DNA of 64,000 nucleotides from Cryptomeria japonica (lineage: Eukaryota; Streptophyta; Pinopsida; Cupressales; Cupressaceae), in NCBI RefSeq assembly GCF_030272615.1, contig NC_081411.1:210754744-210818743 (forward strand), read 5' to 3'. Below are positions 47,476-59,314 of this stretch, piece after piece. The stretch's first letter is position 1. Each line of letters begins with the position of its first letter. The notes beneath the pieces are model-generated. The model made no database searches. It saw only the letters and a program-made list of their open reading frames with translations, and was not told the origin of the DNA. The translations under genes and the position numbers were made by a program.

Positions 47476-48087
47476 ATGGCTCTCAGAACAGTACAGAGAG
47501 AGATGCGAGTGAATTACGAGGAGGATGCTCTTTCTCAACGCTATGAACATGGACAATATTTGGTGGACAGACAAGATGTTGAATTTATAGATTTTGATAT
47601 CAACTATCTACATAATTCATTTTATCCAGTTGAAGGTCTTCAAAACTTTCGTGAATATCTGAATTTTTACAGGGAGTACTCATATAGTTCTCAGGCTCAG
47701 ACGAATCTTGGTTTTGTGAACAATATTGATAATGGCGAGTTCATAGATAATATTTTCAATTATGAGGATGATTATTTTGAATATTCGTTTGAGTATCTTG
47801 GTCTTGTGAACACTGAAATGGAAGATAACGAGCATATGGAAGGTGGTGTAATTGGTGATGAAGAAGCCGCAGAGATTTTGGGATCAACGAGTGAAGAAAT
47901 AAATTGTGATGGTGAGGATGTGTGCGCCATATGCCTGGATCCCATGCAAAAGTGTTTTGGGGATTTGAAAGAGCTTCCATGTAAACACATATACCATTAC
48001 AATTGTATTCTCAAATCCACCAAAATTAAAAACAGGTGTCCCATGTGCCGTGAGAAATATGACTGTAGGGAAAGGAAGTCAAATTGA
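47476..48087 (+). CDS. Small RING-H2 finger protein, probable E3 ubiquitin ligase
   Basis: An intact 203-codon frame. The start at 47476 (MALRTVQREMRVNYEE) is chosen because the broken copy at 25036 begins at the same place. An in-frame ATG at 47461 would add five residues and sits by a gcag|gt-like context. The first 140 residues are acidic and Tyr/Asn-rich (HNSFYPVEGLQNF, LGFVNNIDNGEF), with no recognised domain. The C-terminus is a RING-H2: CAICLDPMQKCFGD, then LPCKHIYHYNCIL, then CPMCREKYDCRERK. That is C-x2-C, C-x-H-x2-H-x2-C and C-x2-C, enough to bind two zinc ions. RING-H2 proteins act with E2 enzymes in ubiquitination. No membrane segment. It lies in a repeated unit, so it may be an amplified or captured gene. 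Confidence 0.8.
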   Translation: MALRTVQREMRVNYEEDALSQRYEHGQYLVDRQDVEFIDFDINYLHNSFYPVEGLQNFREYLNFYREYSYSSQAQTNLGFVNNIDNGEFIDNIFNYEDDYFEYSFEYLGLVNTEMEDNEHMEGGVIGDEEAAEILGSTSEEINCDGEDVCAICLDPMQKCFGDLKELPCKHIYHYNCILKSTKIKNRCPMCREKYDCRERKSN

Positions 48088-49500
48088 AGACAATAATCAA
48101 TATTGAACAATATTGATATGTTTAGGAGATACATGTCAATTTCCAATATTTAGACTAGATCTTATTTTGGGAGGAAAAAGAAACAAGTGCCAGTGTAGTT
48201 GACAATGTGATCTTATTTTCTTTAACAAATCATATTTATATATAATATATTTTAATTTTAGAAATTATTTAATTTTGATTAATTATATATTGGGTAGTAA
48301 CAACTTTCATACTCATTCTTATGAAGAAAAATCATCAATTTTGTTCATGTTATCGTTTATTTAATCATTCAGAGGATGCCAAGAGAATTTTTAAGTTAAC
48401 CTAAGAGTTTAAAATTTGAAATGATTTTCTTAAAAAAAATCATAAATAATATTTTATGTCAATATTTAATTAAAAATACTATAATATTCTCAAATAAAAT
48501 TAATTACTAATTTAAAATAATGTTTAAATTTTTTATTTTTTAAGAGTTAGATAGCTTGTATATTAGCAAAAATATTATTTTACAATCTAAAAATAGTTGT
48601 AAATTTTTTAAAAGCTGAATAAATTTATTTTAAAATTAAGACATGATTATTTTTATATATTATAAAAAACAAAGTCTCTTTGTTAATATATTGAGTTTTT
48701 AAAAATATTTCTTAAAAACTTTTGTATTTGTAAAATTAGATGAGTTGTATATCAAGGAATTAAAAAAAATATTATTTTACAAATAAAAAATGGTCATAAG
48801 AGACTTTTAAATTTGAATACATTTATTTTTAAATTAAATTATATAATTATTTTTAAATCTTTGAGTTCTTAATATATTTGCTTTCACACAAGATGGGATT
48901 TTATAATATAAAGTTATGAGTTGTTATTTTTATTAATTTTACTTCAAAAATTATTTTAATAATTTATAATATTGTAAAAAAAATATTTTATAGTTTTTTG
49001 AATTGTAAAATAAATTACAATTAAATAAATTTATTTTAAATATATGATTATTTTTACAATTTAAAAACTAAAAAAAGTTACACATTCAACAAGAATTATA
49101 TTTTAAAATGTCAATATTATATTAATATAACAATATAATATTCTGATTAATTTAAAAAAAAAATTTAAAAACAAAATCAACTTTATAAAATTAGACAAAA
49201 ATTAATTGTATGTTAATTAAAAAAAAAAGAAGTTGTTGAGGAGTGATTTTATTTTTATAGACTTTAGCTTTGCTGGTTTGCATGCGTAGTACTGCATATA
49301 AATTAGGCAAGAGATGCAGATGATTCCAATGTAGGGGCATCATATTTAACAATCACAACACATCAACTTAACAATCACAAAATGTCAATATTGAGAATCT
49401 TATGTTAAGTTAAGACTTTCACAGTTGTAATGATTTTCTTGAAAATAATTTATACTTTATGTTTTATTTAATATTTAATTAATATAATACTATAATATTG
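48088..49500. repeat. AT-rich dispersed repeat downstream of RING copy 2
   Basis: 48195-48300 matches 14567-14770. 48480-49070 matches the units at 15040 and 36590. 49292-49303 is another gcatataaat promoter-like segment with no RING ORF after it. 49370-49500 matches 37470-37620. Confidence 0.75.
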
Positions 49501-49513
49501 TGAAACAAAATTA
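49501..49513. repeat. Target-site duplication of LINE B, left copy
   Basis: tgaaacaaaatta recurs at 61343-61355. The joined flanks equal the uninterrupted sequence at 15045 and 37625, confirming insertion here. Confidence 0.85.
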
Positions 49514-49760
49514 ATTTTTTTTTTTGTTTTGTTTTTTGATCGGTAAGAGGCCGAGGCCAAGAAATTTATTAATCATTTTTAAAATTCTACATTACTCCAC
49601 TCGTGTGGGCGCCGCTAGGAAAGAGTGGAGGCGAACAAACCTCTGGCCTTGCTCGGGACCATAGTCCAGACAATCTCTACATCTATATACAAAATAATCA
49701 TCGATTCTAATCATACATCAGCACCCCAGGCTAGGGTGAGCAGGTGGGAGGATGTTTCTC
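49514..49760 (-). repeat. Conserved 3' terminus of LINE B
   Basis: Homologous to 764-990 in LINE A. Hairpin in RNA sense GGC-CUCG-GCC (reverse complement of 49549-49558) just before the poly(A). Confidence 0.8.
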
Positions 49761-50512
49761 TCCCTTACAAACCCTTGATTACAATTTTCATTTATCACCG
49801 AAATCCTTGGATCATGGCTTTGAGTTTGAGCTTTGATTACTTATAGTTCCTAATATTTGATTAGAGATGGCCCTGCTCCTTCTGCATGGTTAGTAATCAA
49901 TAACTTGCCCAGATTATTAGTTACATTTAGTATGCTGATACAAGAGAATTTTATCTATTAAGCTAGGGAGCTCCCTCTGCCAATTATCATGTGAGACCTA
50001 TCATTATAGAACATATACCAAGAAATGAAGACATAAAACTATAAACAACATGGTTAGACACCCCTCCGTGTTGTTACTAAGAGCTTGACTTCATTTTTCT
50101 AAGTTATAAGTCGATATATCATTCATAAGCCCTGATTTGGCAACCCAAAGTTATGAAGCTCAAGGAGTTAGTCTCAAAAAACTTTCAAAAGCAATGTGCA
50201 TATTCGATGATTAATACCCTCCGGAGATGGAGATAGATCAGTGTGTATAGGTGAGGCAGGTTCCATAAATACTTCTGCAAAGAGAACACGAGGAGCTGCA
50301 ATACTTTATACGTAAGAGCTAAAGTGAGATAATATAGGATCGGCCCCCTTCCTATTGAGATTAAGCTGGAGAATGCGAATAATGAAAAATACATCTAAGA
50401 CTTTTAGCTTAAAAGTTTGAGCAAGGGACCGATATAAACATATGGAACTCTAAATGGATGCAAGATTGAATATATTTCTAAAAATAAAAGAGAAAATAAA
50501 AGCTATGAAGGA

Positions 50513-50560
<48 letters not shown>

Positions 50561-50600
50561 GTGTGTGTATGTACATACATACATACATACATACATACAT

Positions 50601-50673
<73 letters not shown>

Positions 50674-51597
50674 AGTGGATATGAATATGTATATATTTAT
50701 ATAAATATATATACTTGAATATATGTAAATATAGATATTATGAAAGATCCTGAAAACCTAAGACCGAACAAACACAAGGAAAGGAAAGAAGCTAAGCAAA
50801 GACCCTATTAAATAGAGCCTCGAGGGTAAGTTAAAGCAACCCAGTATCATTATACCCTATTAATAGTGAAGGTCAGAAAATAAGATTGAGAGGGGGTGAG
50901 GATTGAAATATGCATCTGAGACTATATATTTCAGATTCTTAGAGAAAGGTAGGAACAAGGAAAATATATATGAACAAATTTACCTAACTTTATGTAAATA
51001 TAGTTATATAGATGTATGTCTATAAATATTCCTGAAAGATAAAAGAGAATAAATATATATATATATATACATATATTTATATATATATATATATACATAT
51101 ATTTACATATATATATAAATATATGTATATATACATATCTATACATATATATATGTATCTATGTATATGTATATATATATATGTATGTATATATGTGTAT
51201 ATATATATATAGGTATATATATATGTGTGTGTGTGTGTGTAGAGAGCAAAAATGCACTCATGAAGGGCCTGGGTAGCCTAACGGTGACTGAGACTGCTCA
51301 TACATAGAAGGAGATGTAGCAGAGCATAAACCCTTTTAACGAAGTCTCAAAGCTAAGTTGAAACTTCCCACAGTAATTATGCCTGAAACTTCTGAATATC
51401 AAAACATGAGAGGTTTCAAAAATATCCCTAAATGCAGTTGCCTGGTTATTTACTTTTCATAGGTAGCTTAAGCCCTTCAGGCAAAACTAGTGCTAATATT
51501 CATAATAGGTAATGAATAGCTAAAAGAGAAATGAAAGTCCCGAGTAAGCAAGCCTCGTTCGAGAGTGTTAAAACAAAAAAACTCAAAAGAAACAGAG
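49761..51597 (-). other. LINE B 3' region with microsatellites
   Basis: No gene recognised. Microsatellites: (TA)n, (TATG)n, (CATA)n and (CA)n at 50515-50674, and TA-rich at 51050-51240 ending in (GT)n. The frames through them are artefacts. Confidence 0.6.
50515..50674. repeat. Compound microsatellite (TA)n(TATG)n(CATA)n(CA)n
   Basis: Runs are directly visible: TA to about 50537, TATG to about 50560, ACAT to about 50600, CA to about 50660, TA to 50674. Confidence 0.95.
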
Positions 51598-52887
51598 ATT
51601 GAAAGATCCACATATTGCATTTATATAATCATATATACAACTATCTATATATTAATTATGGATATATGGCTGCATGTCTACATATGTTCAAAAATATATG
51701 AATCCCAAAAATAGCAAAGAGGCAATACCGCCTCAAGTCCATCGGAAAAAGTTTTAATAAATCATTTATGAGGCATTCCTATCCAAGAAAATTATAAGCT
51801 AGTAAATATATTACTTCAAAGTATTCTATTACTGCTGAAAACAAAAAAAAGGGGTTTTCTCTGATAACATAACCGAAACCTCGAAGCTTGCCATCCCGAA
51901 GGGCCTTCAACCTTTCTTGCTTGGCCTGTGGGGGGGCATGGAACTGGAGCTCCCAGGTGAAGCTGCTAAAGGGACAACAGGGGAACGAGGGAGAGGTACC
52001 TGATCAGGGATGACCATAATATTCTCCACCTCCAAATAGTTCAGCAGCCATTTCTCATGTGGAGGTTTCTTAACCTGGAGAAACCAAGAGAGAAATAGGA
52101 GATTTCTGCTTCTCACAGGACGAAGAGCTTTGAAGGCCACAGGGTCTTCAATTACCATAATGGGGGAGCGAGGAACTGGGATATTCTTCCTGATAATGAT
52201 ATCATAATCCCGAGGTTTGGGAGTTGTGAGTTCCTTATCTATATTGAAAGATCCACATATTGCATTTATATAATCATATATACAACTATCTAAATATTAA
52301 TTATGGATATATGGCTGCATGTCTACATGTGTTAAAAAATATATGAATCCCAAAAACAACAAAGAGGCAATACCGCCTCAAGTCCATTGGAAAAAGTTTT
52401 AATAAATCATTTATGAGGCATTCCTATCCAAGAAAATTATAAGCTAGTAAATATATTACTTCAAAGTATTCTGTTACTACTGAAAACAAAAAAAATGGGT
52501 TTTCTCTGATAACATAACTGAAACCTCAAAGCTTGCCATCTCAAAGGGCCTTCAACCTTTCTTTCTTGGCCTGTGGGGGGGCATGGAACTGGAGCTCCTA
52601 GGTGAAGCTGCTAAAGGGACACTAGGGGAACGAGGGAGAGGCACCTGATCAGGGATTACCATAATATTCTCTGCCTCCAAATAGTTCAGTAGCCATTTCT
52701 CACGTGGAGGTTTCTTAACTTGGAGAAACCGACAGAGAAATAGGAGATTTATGCTTCTAACAAGACGAAGAGCTTCGAAGGTCATAGGGTCTTCAATTAC
52801 CAGAATGGGGGAGCGAGGAACTGGGATATTCTTCCTAATAAGGATATCATAATCCTGAGGTTTGGGAGCTATGAGTTCCTCATCTAT
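51598..52887 (-). repeat. 645-bp tandem duplication in the LINE B 3' region
   Basis: 51598-52242 and 52243-52887 are the same sequence with scattered substitutions (period 645 bp, set by the gaaagatccacatattgc landmark at 51601 and 52246). The unit covers the C-terminal part of ORF3 and its downstream flank, so the proximal copy keeps a complete ORF3 end and the distal copy is an orphan half gene. Confidence 0.9.
51907..52242 (-). pseudogene. Duplicated C-terminal half of ORF3 (LINE B)
   Basis: Orphan copy made by the 645-bp duplication. It encodes the PVPR-to-end part: VKKPPHEKWLLNYLEVENIM, PLPRSPVVPLAASPGSSSSM and a basic tail SKKG. It lacks the N-terminal half. Its two-codon-level differences from the parent show the duplication is not very recent. 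Confidence 0.8.
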
Positions 52888-53191
52888 AATGACCATCACC
52901 CGTTCTATTTCACCGAGGATGTCTTTAATGAAGACCTTCTTGCATAATTTCACCACAGTGTCCCTATCCTTCTCAAAAAGCATTGCAAGGGCTAAAAGCA
53001 TTGCTGCAATGTCCGAGTTTGCTCTGGTTCGGTCCTCATTCATAATGAATTCCTTCCCTAGAAATTTCATTACCACTCCAAAGATCAAAGGGTTCTATTG
53101 GACAAGAATACCTCTCAGCCTCTCGTCCTTAATCTTGCCAACGAAGGCCATCTCGCGTTTCAACCCCAAAAGCCTGAGAGTAGTATTCATT
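52552..53191 (-). pseudogene. ORF3 of LINE B: conserved unrecognised protein
   Basis: Homologue of 2519-1950. From the ATG at 53191 it reads MNTTLRLLGLKREMAFVGKI and continues for about 213 codons, with one TAG near 53097 that splits off the first 31. The frame after it (53088-52552) is open. Conserved blocks shared with LINE A: KREMAF, LGKEF, RTRANSDIAAM, ILGEIERVMV, APKPQDYDILI and IPVPRSPI, then the KKPPREKWLLNYLEAE block. The C-terminus is Pro/Ser-rich and ends in a basic HRPRKKG, unlike the acidic LINE A end. No known domain recognised. Its position, downstream of RNase H and on the same strand, is the same as in LINE A. Confidence 0.65.
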
Positions 53192-55157
53192 GTAGCTTAA
53201 CAAAAAAAATATAGAGAAGACCAGCTTAGCATTCTAAAATAGGACTCGCACTCTTAAGGCTACATAATGAGCAACTACTTAATGAGTTAATGCGAAGCAT
53301 GGAGTGCAATCTTCAAGGAGCAAGATAATTATTACCAACGTCTTAGCCGTCAGGCGAAGGGTACCTCAACTGTTACATCACTGTGAGGACATCAACTCGA
53401 CTTTGTAAAGAGCCATCAAAAGGATTTGATTGAGAAAGGAAGCTGACGTGTGATGTCCAACAATTATATCTCATATGTCAGTTGTAGCTTGCCAAATATA
53501 GGGGATCAGAAGATGAAAAAATAGAGAAGCAGATAGCTAGGTAACCTTTAGTCCTAGAGGAAGGCCATATCTACATTAATAGTATTAGCTATATATCCAT
53601 GATGCATATATTCGTATAAATATGAAAGCATGTTTATATACCTAAGCTTATTAATGTATGATTTTGCCTCCTACTAGTCCTAAAGCTTCTCTAGACAGAG
53701 CAACGGGACTATATAAAGCTACATTCAAGTGTAGCCAAGTTGATAGGAGAAAATGAGACCTGATAAAATACCCATATAAATGCTGAAACATCTCTGTCTA
53801 AGTGGGATAAAATAGAAAAAGGGATTAGAATATATCTATACATATGTATATATAAATATATATCAAAGTGTTTATGTGAGTAAATATATATATAAAGATA
53901 ATAAGTGAGAGTAAGAAATGAAATCAATAACTGAATATATATAAGTGAGAATGAATAGGTATATATGAATATAAGAAAATAACAAAGCATCTACATGAAT
54001 CTCTAAAACCTATCTGAATGAGGATGAAAGGTAAGAGGAGATATTCCTAGAAAAATATATAAATGATTGTATATTAAAAAATGACTCTAAGTATATATAA
54101 ATATGAATAGAACGAATAAAAAAGGATTTGAGCAAATCGCGCATGAAAGGGAATATATTAAATAAGAAAATGACTCTCAATCTGAAAGTGAGAATACAAG
54201 GATCGAAACCTGCCCAGATATATATGTACATGTGTGTATATGTATATATATATATATATCTATATCTATATAAATATATATATATATATGAATATATATA
54301 TATATATCTATATAAATATATATATATGAATATATATATATATATATATATGTGAATATATATATATATATATATATATGGAAAAATGTATATATATATC
54401 TATGTATATATATATATATATAAGAGAGTGTGTAAAAATAAAATTGAGTAAATATCTATATGAGAAAGGAAAATCAAGTCTGATATAGATATTTATATTA
54501 GAGAAAGTTTGAGACTGCACAATATATCCTTATAGATATATATATATATATGGATATATATATCTAGATATGTTTATAAATATATATGTAAGATTAATAA
54601 TTATTTGACAAGAGAATAATAATATGACTGTCGGGGATGGGAGAGCTACTCTGTCCCAGAGAGTTCTAAAAAGGGTTCTAGATTGCAGGAGTGAGATTTT
54701 GTTTGTATATATAGATATACATATAAATGTGTATATGTATGCCGATAGTATGACTAAATAAGAGGATGGATGGCTAACTCGAGATGGATGGCTAACTCGA
54801 GGTGGATATAGATGACAATTACTAGATACAAACATAGGAATGTTATAAGAGGGATCTCTCCACGATCTTGAGGGTGGGAGGACTAACTGGATGAAAAGGA
54901 GAGATGGGAGATATTAAGATGAATAAAGGATAATACAAATCAAGGGGTTAAGCCTAGCTACCTGAGTTGAAGTATGGGAGAACAAGAATATGGAAATACT
55001 TTAAATGAATATATATCTAAATGTCAATGAACTGCAGGGTTCAGGGAAAGGTTTGAATAAGGGGGTTGATACAAGGTAGCAAGGGTCTAGGCAAGAGAAA
55101 CATAAGGGGTGGGAAGACTAGAAGACAGATACTGGGGCAAAAAAAGAGGACCTATCC
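53192..55157 (-). other. LINE B spacer between RNase H and ORF3, microsatellite-rich
   Basis: No gene recognised. Long TA-rich stretches at 54220-54430 and 54530-54560. A 19-bp unit gatggatggctaactcgag is duplicated near 54764-54801. Confidence 0.6.
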
Positions 55158-55742
55158 TTAGGTTGGCATAGAAAGGAGCTTGATGCCATCAGCTCCCATG
55201 TTGGCTAGCTCATCCGCTCTTTTATTGCCTTCCCTATAAATATGATTGACTGTATACCTATCAAAACCTTTGCATAAGTCTAGAGCTTTTGACAACAAGG
55301 TATTAATTTTCCAATTAGGCATGGTCCCTTTCCTTAGGGCATTGACAATTATAGCCGAGTCTCCTTCAATATCTAAGAGTTTAACTTCAAGTTTCCTGCA
55401 TAAGAGCAAACCTTCCACCAGGGCCTTCAGTACCGCCCAATTGTTGGTGTTGATACTGACCAGAGAAGCCAGGGTTGCTATTTCTTTGCCTTCCCAATTA
55501 TGAACAACGCATCCTATCCCGGCTTGCCCTGGATTGCCTCAGGATGCCTCATCAAAGTTTAGCTTCACCCACCCTTCACCTGGGGGCTGCCATCTGCATG
55601 CCACCCTTGATTGAAGGCTAACAATAGGGCCAACTCCTACAAAGGGAGGGAAGGATAAGCCCTTCCAACATTTTTTCATCTTTTCATCCCAATAAGATAT
55701 AGAGGCATTTTTTAATGAGCCTGAGGTGAGTCTGTTGTTCAT
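55158..55742 (-). pseudogene. LINE B ORF2, RNase H domain
   Basis: RNase H in two pieces: WVKLNFDEAS (catalytic Asp; the usual Gly of DGA is Glu) at 55580-55542, then, past a stop and frame break, KLLDIEGDSAIIVNALRKG (Asp) and NHIYREGNKRADELANMGAD (His region and last Asp). Same family as 3705-4514. Confidence 0.85.
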
Positions 55743-56539
55743 GAGCCTAGTTTTTCATTCTTAAAGAGACGTCTATTTCTCTCCTTCCATAGTTCCCACA
55801 TTATGGATGATGGGAGAGCTATCCATAAACCTTCAAAGAGATAACCACACCTGAAGAGAGGCCAGGCCTTGAGCATTCCTAAGATGGTGTGGGGGAAGGC
55901 TGCAGACCATTCAAGTTTATTGGTGAACCATATCCAACATTGGTGAGAAAAGGGGCAGTTAAGGAGGATATGATTGCTGTCCTCCTCGTCTTCCTTGTAA
56001 AGATGACATCTGCTAGGACCCTCATATCCCATTCACCTAAATTTTCTTGTAGTTAGGAGTTTATTTTGAATCGCAAGCCAGGAGAAGATGCCTGCCTTAG
56101 GCAGATAGTTTCTATCCCAGCAGAGATTCATGGGAAGCTCTGTCTTAGGTCTTAAAAATGCTTTTGAGATGTGAGAATACCCATCCTTGGGGTTGTATTC
56201 CCCTCTTAAGGAGCCCTCCCATATGATCTTGTCCTCATTATGACTTAAGACAATGTTCCTAGATTTGAGAATTGACATAAGTTTATGCTTGTCCCTCTCT
56301 GGGATAACTTCATCTTCCCTTTCAATCCACTGCCAGACAGCCCCTTCCTTTGAAGGGGAGAGATAATTTTTTAACAAGGGACCTCTATGTGATTCAAGAA
56401 GGGCTCGGGTGGCACCGAAGTCATGGAGGTTTTCAATGGCCTTATACCCACCCCCAGAATCAGACCAGAAAAGGGCTTTATCCCCGGACCCCAGGTTCCA
56501 GGTTAGCCTATCAGAGACAATCTTCCTGCAGTCGAGCAT
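55739..56539 (-). pseudogene. LINE B ORF2, zinc-binding region
   Basis: LTWNLGSGDKALFWSDSGGG, then IFSWLAIQNKLLTTRKFR in one frame (56539-56033), followed by CHLYKEDEEDSNHILLNCPF (first Cys-x2-Cys reduced to Cys-x2-Tyr) and MWELWKERNRRLFKN. A stop at about 56033 separates the two frames. Confidence 0.8.
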
Positions 56540-58150
56540 AAAATTCCATAGGCAAGATCCTCTGGGAGGGTTGGTCTCTCTGAAGATTTGGATAGGATCT
56601 TCTCCATTAAGGTATTTGTGGTTTAGTAATCTTGCCTATTTGAGGTGAGGAGTTTTGAACAATCTCCAAACTAGCTTGGCACCCAAGGCTCTACCTTGAT
56701 CCCATAGGTTTTTGATGCCAACACCACCGTCTTCTTTAGATGTGCAAATCTTGTCCCAAGAAATAAGTGAAATTTTGTGGTTGCTATTATCACCTTGCCA
56801 AAAGAAGGTCCTGAGATGCTTGTTGAGCTCAACAAGTTTGGAAGAAGACAAATGTTGGTAGGAGAGCTGGTAAATGGGCATAGCTGATAAGACCGATCTA
56901 ACCAAAGTTACCCTACCAGTCGATGAAAGCCATTTCCCCTTCCAAGTGCTAATCCTAGACTTGATTTTGTCCACCAGGTTGTCCCATAAATTTGAGGATC
57001 TCCTACCCCTGTCAAGGGGAATGCCTAGATATTTGCAAGGAAGGGTTCCTTGACAAATTTCCAGGACATTGTAGATCTCTTTTCCTAAATAGGGGTCTAA
57101 GTTGAACAAAAGAACTGCAGATTTAGCCAGATTCACCTCTTGACCTGAGGCTAACATGTAGGAATTCAGGATGCCTTTGAAGGCCCAAGCTTCCCCTGCA
57201 CAACCTTTCCCAAAAAGCATTATGTTGTCAACAAATTGTTGGTGGGTGAAGGGAGGGAGGCCACTAGTTATGAGGATTCCTTGGATCCTCCCCTCCTCTT
57301 TGGCCATGGAGATGGATCTGCCTAGGGCTTCAACCATGATGATGAAGAGGAAGGGGGACATAGGATCTCCTTACCTGAGCCCTCTGGAGCTGCTAAAGAA
57401 ACCTTCCAGAGAACCATTAACCAGAACCAAGAATTTAGGGGTGGATATGCATTCAAAGATAAGGTTGATCCAAGTTTTGGAAAAGCCAAAGGCCTCCATA
57501 AATTTGCATAGGAACCGCCAATCAACTTTGTCATATGCTTTACTAATGTCCAATTTGATTAGCATGCTTGGGGCTTTGTTGAGCTGAACCGAATGAATGG
57601 CCTCTTGGGCAATAATAACCCCATCATAGATCGATTTGTCCGCTACGAAGCCGGTTTGTTCTTCGCTAATAATAAAGGGGAGGAGATTCTAGAGTCTGGC
57701 TGCTAAGGTTTTAGTTAAGAGTTTATACAAAGTGTTGTAGAGAGAAATTGGTCTAAAGTCATTAAAGCTATCAGTGTTCTCTTTTTTTGGGATGAGGGCG
57801 AGGAAGGTATTGTTGATCTCTTTGAGAATCTTACCAGAATTCCTCACACCCTCTAAGGCATCCGTGATTTCTGTCCCCATAAAACCACAACATTTTTGGA
57901 AAAAGCTGGTGGGGAAGCCATCCGGGCCCAAAGCCTTAAATGGATTCATCTTGAAGATGACAAATTTGACCTCCTCCATAGAGAATTTCTTTAATAGGAC
58001 TTTGTTGTGGTCATCGGTAATGAGTTTTGGGAGATTCTTAATAATTTTGAGTTGGCCCCTAAGGTTGGAGCCTTCAAGATTGTTTAAGATTTTCTCAAAG
58101 AACCTGACTGCCTCAGAGGCAACCTCATCCGGTTCAGATAGGATGGATCC
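56540..58150 (-). pseudogene. LINE B ORF2, reverse transcriptase domain
   Basis: Pieces in order: NPFKALGPDGFPTSFFQKC (57979 on), FLALIPKKENTDSFNDFRPI, KLDISKAYDKVDW (57565 on, Asp), SSRGLR, then a TAA replacing Gln in RQGDP, then MSPFLFIIMVEALG and FVDNIMLFG. In the last motif the second catalytic Asp is Asn (AAC), so the active site is lost, whereas LINE A keeps FVDD. The thumb (STWKGKWLSSTGRVTLVRSVLSAMP) follows. Confidence 0.88.
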
Positions 58151-59314
58151 CTAGTAGTTCTTGATCTTAGAAATTTGATTGACCCCTCTCCTTTGCTTGG
58201 TACTGTTGTGGAAGAACTTGGTATTCCAGTCCTCATCACTCAGCCAAGTCTCCCTAGATTTTTGTTTCCAAAAGATCTCTTCATAAGACAATATCTTCTC
58301 ATACTCAAAGAGTAGGTCCTTTTCCTTAAGGAAGAGATGTTCATCCATCCCCTTCTCAAGAACCTCAATGTTAACCTTATTAAGATCATTCTCTATTAGG
58401 GTTTTTTTGTCAAAGATGTTACCAAAATTGGTCCTGTTCCACTCTAAGAGCTTCCTTTTAATAAGCTTTAACTTACTAGCAACAATAAACATCTTCGAAC
58501 CTGAGAAAATAGAGCTGCTCCACCAATTCTCAATTAAGTTTAGAAAGTTGTCATCTCTAAACCACATGCCTTCAAATTTGAAGGGGCACTTTTTAGGGAC
58601 GTGGTCAGATAATAAGTTTAATTGGAGTGGGAAATGGTCAGATCCTGATAAAGGGAGAGGCTTTGCCTGCAAGGAGTAATTCAGCTCCGAGAGCCCCCCA
58701 TAGATAAAGAACCTATCGAGTTTCTCAGCAATGTTACAGAAATCAAATCTTCTATTGTTCCAGGTGAAAGCATTCATTGTCGTCTGGATTACCAACAGGG
58801 AATTCCTATTGATCCAAAGATTGAAACCTATAGCTAATGGAGGGAGTTTGCTGCTACCTCCTCTCTTGTCTGTTACCTTGGTGATGGCATTGAAATCTCC
58901 GCCAATGATGCTTAGTTCATTCGGGAAACTTCTTAGGAAAGACTCAAGTTCCATCCATACCTTAACTTTATCCCTATTCTGGATAGGGCCATAAACGTTA
59001 ACCAGTTTGAATCTAAGGTTATTTTTATAGCTTACTACTTCTCCTCCTATCCAATTTTGCTTAATCTCTAAAGGTGTAAATGAGAGGGATCTAGAATCCC
59101 AAATGATAGCTAAACCCCCTGAGGCGCCTATGGCCGGGGAGTGTTTTAGTTGTCCAGTACCTAGTTTTTGCTCAAAAAGGGAAATCTTAGAGGAGTTCAT
59201 TTTTGTTTCTTGGATTAACATTAAGTCTGGTTTAGAATCAGAGATGCAACGCTTTAAGATGCGTTGTTTGTTAGGGGCATTCAGACCCCTAACATTCCAT
59301 GTTATGATTTTCAT
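58151..59314 (-). CDS. LINE B ORF2, intact endonuclease segment
   Basis: An open run of 387 codons starting at the ORF2 ATG: ITWNVRGLNAPNKQ (catalytic Asn), LIQETKMN (Glu), KLVNVYGPIQNRD (Tyr), SIIGGDFNAIT (Asp/Asn), AFTWNNRR and SGSDHFPL (Asp-His). A coiled linker then leads towards RT (SRETWLSDEDWNTKFFHNST). Endonucleases of this type nick the target to prime reverse transcription. The frame ends at a TAG at 58151, before RT, so only an endonuclease-containing fragment could be made. Its ATG overlaps the ORF1 stop as ATGA. Confidence 0.85.
   Translation of the reverse strand: MKIITWNVRGLNAPNKQRILKRCISDSKPDLMLIQETKMNSSKISLFEQKLGTGQLKHSPAIGASGGLAIIWDSRSLSFTPLEIKQNWIGGEVVSYKNNLRFKLVNVYGPIQNRDKVKVWMELESFLRSFPNELSIIGGDFNAITKVTDKRGGSSKLPPLAIGFNLWINRNSLLVIQTTMNAFTWNNRRFDFCNIAEKLDRFFIYGGLSELNYSLQAKPLPLSGSDHFPLQLNLLSDHVPKKCPFKFEGMWFRDDNFLNLIENWWSSSIFSGSKMFIVASKLKLIKRKLLEWNRTNFGNIFDKKTLIENDLNKVNIEVLEKGMDEHLFLKEKDLLFEYEKILSYEEIFWKQKSRETWLSDEDWNTKFFHNSTKQRRGVNQISKIKNY

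Noticed and set aside
50450-50684. Cys/Val and Thr/His repeat frames
   Set aside because: Artefacts of the (CA)n/(TATG)n microsatellite.
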